NCBI RefSeq assembly: GCF_011299595.1 | Contig: NZ_CP049867.1 | Span: forward strand, 3,596,001 to 3,660,000 | Length of the DNA stretch: 64,000 nt | Reading direction: 5' to 3' | DNA from: Nocardioides sp. HDW12B | Lineage (GTDB): Bacteria > Actinomycetota > Actinomycetes > Propionibacteriales > Nocardioidaceae | Part shown: piece after piece, positions 1 through 6,932 of the stretch | Layout: each line of letters starts with the position of its first letter | Numbering within the stretch: the stretch's first letter is position 1 | Translations under genes and position numbers: made by a program | Notes under the pieces: generated by a model | Told to the model about the DNA's origin: nothing | Seen by the model: only the letters and a program-made list of their open reading frames with translations | Databases searched by the model: none

Positions 1-722
1 AGCATCGCCTCGCGAGCGGCGTCGGAGCCGAACAACCGTGCCGACAGCGCGGCACGCTCCTCGCCGCGGGCCTCCAGCCCCGCCAGCAGGTCGGCGTTGA
101 GCAGCTTCTTGCCCTCCGCCAGACCCTGCGGGTGCCCCTTCAGCAGGTCGCCCACCACCCGGTCGAGCTCGGCGTCCAGCTCGGCCTCCGGCACGGCGAC
201 CGTCACCAGGCCCATGTCGGCGGCAGCCGCTCCGTCGAACTTCTCCCCCGTCAGCAGCGTGCGCGACGCCGAGCGGGGCGTCATCCGGGGCAGCACGGTC
301 AGCGAGATGACCGAGGCCGCCAGCCCGAGGCGCACCTCGGTGAGCGCGAACGTCGCCGAGTCGGCCGCCACCGCGATGTCGCAGGCGGCCACGATGCCGA
401 TGCCACCGGCACGCACCGCCCCGTGCACCCGCGCCACGAACGGCTTCGGCGAGGCCACGATCCGGCGCTGCAGCTCGACGATCGTGCGGGCGCCCTCCTC
501 CATGCCCTCACCCGTCGCCTCGGACAGGTCGGCGCCGGAGCAGAACACGCTCCCGGCGGCGCGCACCACCACGACGCGCACGTCGTCGTCGGCCTCGGCC
601 CGGTCGACGCCGTCGAACACCCCGGCCACGAGGGCCTTGCTCAGGGCGTTGCGCGTGGCCTGGTGGTCGAGGGTGATCGTCGCGACGCCGGCCTGCACGT
701 CGTACTCCACGGGACTGCTCAT
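1..722 (-). CDS. Enoyl-CoA hydratase/isomerase (crotonase) family protein, C-terminus cut by window edge
   Basis: About 240 residues are visible from an ATG at 722; no stop is reached before base 1, so the C-terminus lies outside the window. The crotonase fold is recognisable from the oxyanion-hole segments CSGADLSEA and HGAVRAGGIGIVAACD. The family hydrates 2-enoyl-CoA esters or rearranges related CoA thioesters in the cytosol. It is the last gene seen in the acyl-CoA operon that starts near 10373, 23 bp after the preceding dehydrogenase, in the position echA7 holds in the M. tuberculosis cluster (recalled synteny). The exact substrate cannot be told from sequence. Confidence 0.88.
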   Translation of the reverse strand, partial: MSSPVEYDVQAGVATITLDHQATRNALSKALVAGVFDGVDRAEADDDVRVVVVRAAGSVFCSGADLSEATGEGMEEGARTIVELQRRIVASPKPFVARVHGAVRAGGIGIVAACDIAVAADSATFALTEVRLGLAASVISLTVLPRMTPRSASRTLLTGEKFDGAAAADMGLVTVAVPEAELDAELDRVVGDLLKGHPQGLAEGKKLLNADLLAGLEARGEERAALSARLFGSDAAREAM

Positions 723-745
723 CGGTGCTCCTCGCCGGACGTGGA

Positions 746-1933
746 TCAGTAGGACTTGGGCAGGCCGAGGCTGTGCATGGCCACGTAGTTGAGGATCATC
801 TCCCGCGACACGGGGGCGATGCGGCCGAGCCGGGCCGACAGCAGCATCTGGCCGAGGCCGTACTCCTGCGCGAGCCCGTTGCCGCCGTGGGTGTGCACCG
901 CGACGTCGGTGGCGTTGCAGGCCACCTCGCCGGCGGCGTACTTCGCCATGTTGGCGTACTCCCCCGCACCCACGTCGTCACCGGCGTCGTAGAGCGCCGC
1001 CGCCTTCTGCATGAGCAGCCGCGCCTGCTCCAGCTCGATCTTGGTCTTCGCCAGCGGGTGGGCGATGCCCTGGTGGGTGCCGATGGGCTGGTCCTTCCAC
1101 ACCGAGCGGGTCTTGGCGTACTCCACCGCCCGGTCGAGCGCGTAGCGCGCGGTGCCGAGCGACATCGCCGCGCCCATGATGCGCTCGGGGTTGAGGCCGG
1201 CGAAGAGCTGCAGCAGGCCGGCGTCGGCGTGGTCGGGGTCGCCGACGAGGGAGTCCGCCGGCACCCGGACGTCGTCGAGGTGCAGCGTGAACTGGTGCTC
1301 CGGCGCGGTGAACGTCATCGGGATCGCGCGGGCCTCGAAGCCCGTCGCGTCGGTCGGCACGACGATGAGCGCCGGCTTGAGGTTGCCGGTCTTCGCGTCG
1401 GCCATCCGACTCACGACGAGGACGTACTGCGCCTCGTCGACACCGGAGATGTAGGTCTTGGAGCCGTTGAGGACGTAGTCGTCGCCGTCCTTGGTCGCGG
1501 TCGTGGTGATCTTGTGCGAGTTGGAGCCGGCGTCGGGCTCGGTGATCGCGAAGGCCATGGTGATCGAGCCGTCGGCGATGCCGGGCACCCAGCGCTGCTT
1601 CTGCGCCTCCGTGCCGTAGCGCGCGATGATCGTGCCGCAGATCGCCGGCGAGACGACCATGAGCAGCAGCGGGGCGCCGGCGGTGGCGGCCTCCTCGAGG
1701 ACCGCCGCGAGGTCGCCGATGCCGCCGCCCCCGCCGCCGTACTCCTCGGGCAGCGAGACGCCGAGGTAACCGTGCTTGCCCATGTCGTTCCACAGGTCGG
1801 TGGTCTTCTCACCGTTCGCGGCCTGGCGCTCGATGTACTCCCGGCCGTACGACGCCGCCAGCTTGCGCACCGCCTCACGCAGCGCCTGGCGCTCCTCGGG
1901 CTCGCTGAACATGGTCTGGGTCTCGACACTCAT
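746..1933 (-). CDS. Acyl-CoA dehydrogenase (FadE12-like)
   Basis: A 395-residue flavoprotein of the acyl-CoA dehydrogenase family, which introduces the alpha-beta double bond in acyl-CoAs and passes electrons to ETF. Visible marks are the FAD/substrate motif ITEPDAGSNSH in the middle domain, the KTRSVWKDQPIGTHQGI helix and a C-terminal helical domain ending SLGLPKSY. The ATG at 1933 overlaps the stop of the biotin carboxylase gene (ATGA), so the two are probably translationally coupled. Position and order match fadE12 of the M. tuberculosis echA7-fadE13 cluster. It probably acts just before or after the carboxylase step of branched or terpenoid acyl-CoA breakdown; the substrate is inferred, not shown. 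Confidence 0.93.
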   Translation of the reverse strand: MSVETQTMFSEPEERQALREAVRKLAASYGREYIERQAANGEKTTDLWNDMGKHGYLGVSLPEEYGGGGGGIGDLAAVLEEAATAGAPLLLMVVSPAICGTIIARYGTEAQKQRWVPGIADGSITMAFAITEPDAGSNSHKITTTATKDGDDYVLNGSKTYISGVDEAQYVLVVSRMADAKTGNLKPALIVVPTDATGFEARAIPMTFTAPEHQFTLHLDDVRVPADSLVGDPDHADAGLLQLFAGLNPERIMGAAMSLGTARYALDRAVEYAKTRSVWKDQPIGTHQGIAHPLAKTKIELEQARLLMQKAAALYDAGDDVGAGEYANMAKYAAGEVACNATDVAVHTHGGNGLAQEYGLGQMLLSARLGRIAPVSREMILNYVAMHSLGLPKSY

Positions 1934-4149
1934 GCGGTCTCCTCGGGGTTCTCGGTCTCGTGGTCGGTGTACGGGGTGCTCACGACGGCCAGCACGGCGC
2001 CGGCGGTCACCTGCTCGCCCACCGCGACGGCGAGCTCGCTCACCACGCCGTCGGTGGGCGCGTTGATGGTGTGCTGCATCTTCATCGCCTCCATGACGAG
2101 GACCGGCTGGCCCGCGGTCACGGTCGCGCCGGCCTCGACGCGCACGGCGATGACGGTGCCGGGCATGGGCGCGAGCAGCGACCCCTCGGCGACCTGGTCG
2201 GCCGGGTCGACGAAGCGGGGCAGCCGGGTCAGCGCGACGTGGCCGGCTGCGTGGTCCACGTCGACCCGGGTCGTGGCGCCGTGGTCGGACAGGGCGACGT
2301 CGTAGGTGCGGGTCAGGCCGTCCTGGTCGACGATCACGCGCCACCCCGTCACGGTGTGCTCCACCGACGTGGCGCGGGCCTCGCCGACCTCGCCGTGCAC
2401 GTCGGCGAAGCGGTAGCCGTCCCGGTCGCCGTGCCAGCCGACCTCGACCTCGGTGCCGCGGTGGTCGAAGCGGGTGATCTGCGGCGCGGAGGTGACGTTG
2501 CGCCAGCCGGTGGGGACGCCGGCCTGGACGCGGCGCCCAGCCACGGCCCGCTCGGTGCAGGCGACTGCGGCAGCGAAGAGGGCCAGCGCCTGCTCGCTCG
2601 CGGAGCCCACGGGTCCGTGCGTCGGCTCGAGCGCCGTCAGGGCTGCGCCGGCGAGGAAGTCGGTGCTCAGCTGCTCGTCCACGAAGGAGCGCTCGCTGAG
2701 GATCTCGACGAGCAGGTCGCGGTTGGTGACCAGTCCGTGGAGGCGGGCCCGGCGCAGCACCCCGGCCAGCTGCCGCAGCGCGGTCGGCCGGTCCGGGGCC
2801 CAGACGATCACCTTGGCCAGCATCGCGTCGTAGTGGGTGCCGACCTCGTCGCCGGCGCGGAAGCCGGAGTCGAGGCGGACGCCGTACGACGTCAGCGGCT
2901 GGAGCTCGACGTCGACGTCGGGGACCTCGAAGCGGGTCAGCCGACCGGACTGCGGCTGGTAGTCGGCGGCCGGGTCCTCGGCGTACAGCCGCACCTCGAC
3001 CGCGTGCCCCTGGGGAGTCACGGCGGTCGAGCCTGTCGAGACCCCACCCGGTGGTCGAGCAGCGTCGCCACCCGTTGGTCGAGCAGCGTCGCCACCCGTT
3101 GGTCGAGCAGCGTCGCCACCCGTTGGTCGAGCAGCGTCGCCACCCGTTGGTCGAGCAGCGAGCGCAGCGAGCGTGTCGAGACCCGGTGACCTGCCCGCCA
3201 GTCCTGACCCCGCCCCCTCCGCCGCCTGGATCTGCAGCTCCACCAGGTCGAGACCGGTGACGCACTCGGTGACCGGGTGCTCGACCTGGAGCCGGGTGTT
3301 CATCTCCAGGAAGAAGAAGCCCTCCCGGACGGGGTCGTAGAGGAACTCCACCGTCCCGGCGCCGCGGTAGGAGATCGCCTCGGCGGCGGCGCGGGCGGCG
3401 TCGTGCATCGCGGTGCGCACGGCGTCGGGCAGGCCCGGGGCGGGCGCCTCCTCGACGACCTTCTGGTGGCGTCGCTGCACCGAGCAGTCGCGGTCGCCGA
3501 GGACGTGGACCGTGCCCGCGGCGTCGCCGAGGACCTGGACCTCGACGTGGCGGCCCTTCTCGACGTAGGTCTCGACGAAGACGGTGCCGTCGCCGAACGC
3601 CGAGGCGGCCTCGGTCTCCGCGCCGGACACGGCGTCGGTCAGGTGCTCGAGCCGGCGGACGACGCGCATGCCGCGACCGCCACCACCCGCGCTCGCCTTC
3701 ACCAGCACCGGCAGGTCGGCCCCGGTCACCTCGGCCGGGTCGAGGTTGCGCAGCACCGGCACGCCGGCCTTCTCCATGAGCTCCTTGGCCGCGACCTTGG
3801 AGCCCATCGCCTCGATCGACTCCGGCGCCGGCCCGATCCAGGTCAGCCCGGCCTCGAGGACGGCGCGGGCGAAGTCGGCGTTCTCGCTGAGGAAGCCGTA
3901 GCCGGGGTGCACCGCGTCCGCGCCCGTGCGCCGGGCCGCCTCCAGGACCAGGTCGGCGCGCAGGTAGGTGTCGGCGGGGGCGTCACCCGGCAGGCGTACG
4001 GCGACGTCCGCCTCGCCCACGAAGGGCAGACCGGCATCGGCGTCGGAGTGGACCGCCACCGTCTGGATCCCCAGCCGTCGGCACGTCGCGAACACCCGGC
4101 GGGCGATCTCGCCCCGGTTCGCCACCAGCACACGATTGATTGTCGCCAT
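1930..4149 (-). CDS. Acyl-CoA carboxylase alpha subunit: biotin carboxylase plus biotin carrier domain (AccA2-like), with an in-frame repeat insertion
   Basis: A 739-residue fused biotin carboxylase/BCCP. The N-terminal domain opens INRVLVANRGEIARR, the ATP-grasp glycine loop is KASAGGGGRGMRVV, the catalytic stretch is EMNTRLQVEHPVTE, and biotin attaches at Lys690 in MEAMKM. It carboxylates its own biotin for transfer by the neighbouring carboxyltransferase. It is longer than usual for the family because residues about 320-375 are a repeat-derived insertion (four exact copies of an 8-residue unit, AARPTGGD) between the carboxylase core and the HAVEVRLYAEDP segment. Only 3 bp separate it from the carboxyltransferase stop. 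Geranyl-, methylcrotonyl- or propionyl-type specificity cannot be decided here. Confidence 0.95.
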   Translation of the reverse strand: MATINRVLVANRGEIARRVFATCRRLGIQTVAVHSDADAGLPFVGEADVAVRLPGDAPADTYLRADLVLEAARRTGADAVHPGYGFLSENADFARAVLEAGLTWIGPAPESIEAMGSKVAAKELMEKAGVPVLRNLDPAEVTGADLPVLVKASAGGGGRGMRVVRRLEHLTDAVSGAETEAASAFGDGTVFVETYVEKGRHVEVQVLGDAAGTVHVLGDRDCSVQRRHQKVVEEAPAPGLPDAVRTAMHDAARAAAEAISYRGAGTVEFLYDPVREGFFFLEMNTRLQVEHPVTECVTGLDLVELQIQAAEGAGSGLAGRSPGLDTLAALAARPTGGDAARPTGGDAARPTGGDAARPTGGDAARPPGGVSTGSTAVTPQGHAVEVRLYAEDPAADYQPQSGRLTRFEVPDVDVELQPLTSYGVRLDSGFRAGDEVGTHYDAMLAKVIVWAPDRPTALRQLAGVLRRARLHGLVTNRDLLVEILSERSFVDEQLSTDFLAGAALTALEPTHGPVGSASEQALALFAAAVACTERAVAGRRVQAGVPTGWRNVTSAPQITRFDHRGTEVEVGWHGDRDGYRFADVHGEVGEARATSVEHTVTGWRVIVDQDGLTRTYDVALSDHGATTRVDVDHAAGHVALTRLPRFVDPADQVAEGSLLAPMPGTVIAVRVEAGATVTAGQPVLVMEAMKMQHTINAPTDGVVSELAVAVGEQVTAGAVLAVVSTPYTDHETENPEETA
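3024..3190. repeat. Composite REP-like element inserted in the biotin carboxylase reading frame
   Basis: Both ends carry related short motifs: GTCTCGACAGGCTCGACC (minus strand) at about 3026-3043, and at 3157-3186 a GGTCTCGACACGCTCGCT-type end. Between them lie tandem copies of a 24-bp unit that contains the same CTCGACCA core. The length keeps the frame open. It falls where biotin carboxylases normally have a short loop after the QVEHPVTE helix region. Confidence 0.7.
3061..3156. repeat. Tandem repeat, 24 bp x 4, identical units, coding
   Basis: Four exact copies start at 3061, 3085, 3109 and 3133, with partial copies on both sides. The unit length is a multiple of three and translates on the minus strand as a Gly-Asp-Ala-Ala-Arg-Pro-Thr-Gly repeat. 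Identity between copies suggests recent expansion by slippage, so copy number may vary between strains. Confidence 0.95.
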
Positions 4150-4152
4150 GTC

Positions 4153-5787
4153 TCACATCCTGAAGACACCGAAGCGGTCGGTGCCCTCGATCGGTCGGTT
4201 CTCGATGACGGACAGGCAGATCGCCAGGATGGTGCGGGTGTCGCGCGGGTCGATGACCCCGTCGTCGTACACCATCCCGGAGAGGAAGAAGGGCAGGCTC
4301 TGCTCCTCCACCGACTGCTCGATGAAGGCCCGCAGCCCGGCGTCACCCTCCTCGTCGTACGCCTTGCCCTTGGCCTCCGCCGCCGCCCGGGCGACGATCG
4401 AGAGCACGCCGGCGAGCTGCGCCGGGCCCATGACCGCCGACTTGGCGCTCGGCCAGGTGAAGAGGAAACGGGGGTCGAAGGCGCGGCCGTTCATGCCGTA
4501 GTTGCCGGCGCCGTAGGACGCGCCCATGACGATCGACAGGTGGGGCACGGTCGAGTTGCTGACCGCGTTGATCATCTGCGCGCCGTGCTTGATGATCCCG
4601 CCCTGCTCGTAGTCCTTGCCGACCATGTAGCCGGTGGTGTTGTGCAGGAAGAGCAGCGGCACGTCGACCTGGTTGGCCAGCTGGATGAACTGCGTCGCCT
4701 TCTGGGCCTCCTCGGAGAACAGGATGCCCTGGGCGTTGGCGAGGATGCCGATCTGGCGTCCGTGCAGGCGCGCCCACCCGGTGACCAGCGACGGGCCGTA
4801 GAGCGGCTTGAACTCGTCGAAGACCTGCCCGTTGCCCGGACCGACGCCGTCGCAGAGCCGCGCGATCACCTCACGGGGGTCGAACGGCTCCTTGAGGTCG
4901 GTCGGGATGAGGTCGAGCAGCTCCTCGGGGTCGGCGTCCGGCTCGCGGAAACCGGCGCTCGAGCCGTCCCCGGTGGTTGAGCCCGTCGAGACCTTCCGGT
5001 GGTTGAGCCGCGCGATGATGCGCCGCCCGATCCGGATCGCGTCGCGCTCGTCCACGGCGAGGTAGTCGGCGAGCCCCGAGACCTTGGCGTGCATCTCCGC
5101 ACCGCCCAGCGACTCGTCGTCGGACTCCTCACCGGTGGCCATCTTGACCAGCGGAGGACCGCCGAGGAAGACCTTGGCGCCCTCCTTGACCATCACGACG
5201 TAGTCGCTCATGCCCGGCACGTAGGCGCCGCCCGCGGTGGAGTTGCCGAACACCAGCGCCACGGTGGGCCGCTTGTCGGCCGAGGCCCGCGTGATGTCGC
5301 GGAACAGCTTGCCGCCCGGGATGAAGATCTCCTTCTGCGTCGGCAGGTCCGCCCCGCCCGACTCGACGAGGTTGACCGTGGGCAGCCGGTTCTCGTGGGC
5401 GATCTGCGCCGCCCGGAACGCCTTCTTCAGCGTCCACGGGTTGCTCGCGCCGCCCTTCACGGTCGGGTCGTTGGCCACGATCATGCACTCGACGCCCTCG
5501 ACGACCCCGATGCCGCAGACCATGCTGGCGCCGACGGTGAAGTCCGAGCCCCAGCCGGCCAGCGGCATCAGCTCCAGGAACGCCGAGCCCTCGTCGACGA
5601 GCAGCTCGATGCGCTCGCGCGCCAGCAGCTTGCCGCGCTTGCGGTGCCGCTCGTTGTAGCGCTCCCCGCCGCCGTCGACGGCCTTGGCGTGCTCGGCGTC
5701 CAGCGCGGCGAGCTTGTCGAGCATCGCCTCGCGGCGCGTCGGCTCCGCGGCCTCCGCGGCCGGGTCGGTCTCCAGCACCTCGGTCAT
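4153..5787 (-). CDS. Acyl-CoA carboxylase beta subunit, carboxyltransferase (AccD2-like)
   Basis: A 544-residue carboxyltransferase that moves CO2 from carboxybiotin to an acyl-CoA. The N-half has the acyl-CoA site (NDPTVKGGASNPWTLKK, FGNSTAGGAYVPGMSDY), and the C-half has the carboxybiotin site (FLHNTTGYMVGKDYEQGG, GASYGAGNYGMNGRAFDP). This resembles the methylcrotonyl/geranyl-CoA branch more than propionyl-CoA carboxylase. The ATG at 5787 overlaps the upstream dehydrogenase stop (ATGA). Residues about 259-272 contain the peptide VSTGSTT, encoded by the same short repeat seen in the partner biotin carboxylase gene, which slightly lengthens the linker between the two halves. Confidence 0.94.
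   Translation of the reverse strand: MTEVLETDPAAEAAEPTRREAMLDKLAALDAEHAKAVDGGGERYNERHRKRGKLLARERIELLVDEGSAFLELMPLAGWGSDFTVGASMVCGIGVVEGVECMIVANDPTVKGGASNPWTLKKAFRAAQIAHENRLPTVNLVESGGADLPTQKEIFIPGGKLFRDITRASADKRPTVALVFGNSTAGGAYVPGMSDYVVMVKEGAKVFLGGPPLVKMATGEESDDESLGGAEMHAKVSGLADYLAVDERDAIRIGRRIIARLNHRKVSTGSTTGDGSSAGFREPDADPEELLDLIPTDLKEPFDPREVIARLCDGVGPGNGQVFDEFKPLYGPSLVTGWARLHGRQIGILANAQGILFSEEAQKATQFIQLANQVDVPLLFLHNTTGYMVGKDYEQGGIIKHGAQMINAVSNSTVPHLSIVMGASYGAGNYGMNGRAFDPRFLFTWPSAKSAVMGPAQLAGVLSIVARAAAEAKGKAYDEEGDAGLRAFIEQSVEEQSLPFFLSGMVYDDGVIDPRDTRTILAICLSVIENRPIEGTDRFGVFRM
4970..5010. repeat. Short REP-like repeat inside the carboxyltransferase gene
   Basis: The 14-mer CCGGTGGTTGAGCC occurs at 4970-4983 and again at 4997-5010, with CGTCGAGACC just after the first copy. 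The minus-strand reading gives VSTGST, the same peptide that the related motif gives at 3026-3043 in the biotin carboxylase gene. The flanking 14-bp direct copy could be a target duplication or slippage product. Confidence 0.6.
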
Positions 5788-6932
5788 GACGCGAGCCCCA
5801 ACAGCTTCGCGGCCAGGTCGTCCAGCACTTCGTTCGCTCCTCCTCCGATGCCGAGGATGCGCACGTCACGGTAGTGACGCTCCACCTCGGTCCCGTGCAT
5901 GTAGCCGGCGCCGCCGAAGACCTGGACGGCCTCGTCCGTGCAGTACGTCGCCGCCGCCACCCCCAGCCGCTTGGCGTGCAGCGCCTCCACGAGCGGCTGC
6001 TCACCGGCGTCGTAGCGCCGGGCGACCTCCCGCGTGTAGACCCGCGCCGCGTCGACCTGCCGGTGCATCTCCACCAGCTTGTGGCGCACGACCTGGTTGT
6101 CGACCAGCCGCTGGCCGAACGCCTCCCGTTCCCGGGCGTACGACGTCGCCAGCTCCAGGCAGCGCGCTGCCGTCGCGTAGCCCTGGACCGCCAGCGCGAT
6201 CCGCTCGGTCACGAACGCCAGCGCGATCTGGACGAACCCGGAGTCCGCGTTTCCGACGAGGTTGCCGACCGGCACGCGCGCGTCGACGTACGACAGCTCC
6301 GCCGTGTCCGACGAGCGCCAGCCCATCTTGTCGAGCTGACGAGAAACCTCGAAACCGGGCGTCCCGCGCTCGACCACCAGGAGGCTGATCCCCCGGTGCC
6401 CCGGGCCGCCGGTCCGCACCGCGGTCGTCACGAAGTCGGCCCGGACCCCCGACGTGATGTAGGTCTTCGACCCGTTCACCACGAACGCGTCTCCGTCCCG
6501 CTCCGCCCGCGTCCGCAGGCCCGCCACGTCCGACCCGCCACCGGGCTCGGTGATCGCCAACGACCCGATCAGCTCACCGGCCAACGTCGGCCGCACGAAC
6601 CGGTCGACCAGGTCGGCGTTGCCGCTGGCCACGATGTGGGGCAGCGCGATCCCGTGCGTCATCAGCGAGGCCATCAGACCGCCGGACGCCCCGGACTCCA
6701 TCATCGCCTCGGTCAGGCACACGGAGTCGAGCAGACCACCACCGGACCCGCCGACCTCCTCGGGGAAGCCGACCCCCAGGAACCCCTGCTTGGCCGCCGC
6801 CACGTGCAGCTCTCTCGGCAGCTCGCCGGCGTCCTCCCAGCCCTGCAGGTGCGGCATCACCTCGCGCTCCACGAACGTCCGGGCGCTGGCCCGCAACGCC
6901 TCCTGCTCCTCCGACCAGTAGCCCACGCTCAC
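5784..6932 (-). CDS. Acyl-CoA dehydrogenase (FadE13-like)
   Basis: A 382-residue acyl-CoA dehydrogenase. Key segments are LAITEPGGGSDVAG and VVNGSKTYITSG in the beta domain, EREAFGQRLVDNQVVRH in the FAD-binding helix, and the C-terminal QVFGGAGYMHGTEVERHYRDVRILGIGGG arranged as two short blocks typical of family members with a conserved Arg-Asp pair. The GTG at 6932 overlaps the AtuA-family gene's stop (GTGA) and is the only good start before the WSEEQEALR helix. It is probably the first dehydrogenation enzyme of the pathway encoded here; the second dehydrogenase lies after the carboxylase genes. Confidence 0.93.
   Translation of the reverse strand: MSVGYWSEEQEALRASARTFVEREVMPHLQGWEDAGELPRELHVAAAKQGFLGVGFPEEVGGSGGGLLDSVCLTEAMMESGASGGLMASLMTHGIALPHIVASGNADLVDRFVRPTLAGELIGSLAITEPGGGSDVAGLRTRAERDGDAFVVNGSKTYITSGVRADFVTTAVRTGGPGHRGISLLVVERGTPGFEVSRQLDKMGWRSSDTAELSYVDARVPVGNLVGNADSGFVQIALAFVTERIALAVQGYATAARCLELATSYAREREAFGQRLVDNQVVRHKLVEMHRQVDAARVYTREVARRYDAGEQPLVEALHAKRLGVAAATYCTDEAVQVFGGAGYMHGTEVERHYRDVRILGIGGGANEVLDDLAAKLLGLAS

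Noticed and set aside
725-2305. Long open frame on the plus strand opposite the acyl-CoA dehydrogenase and biotin carboxylase genes
   Set aside because: It is a GC-rich antisense shadow: Arg/Val/Asp/His-heavy, no domain, no ribosome binding site, and the minus strand is plainly coding.
3061-3156. Four evenly spaced identical units as a CRISPR array
   Set aside because: The units are contiguous with no spacers and lie within a coding frame; no cas gene is near.
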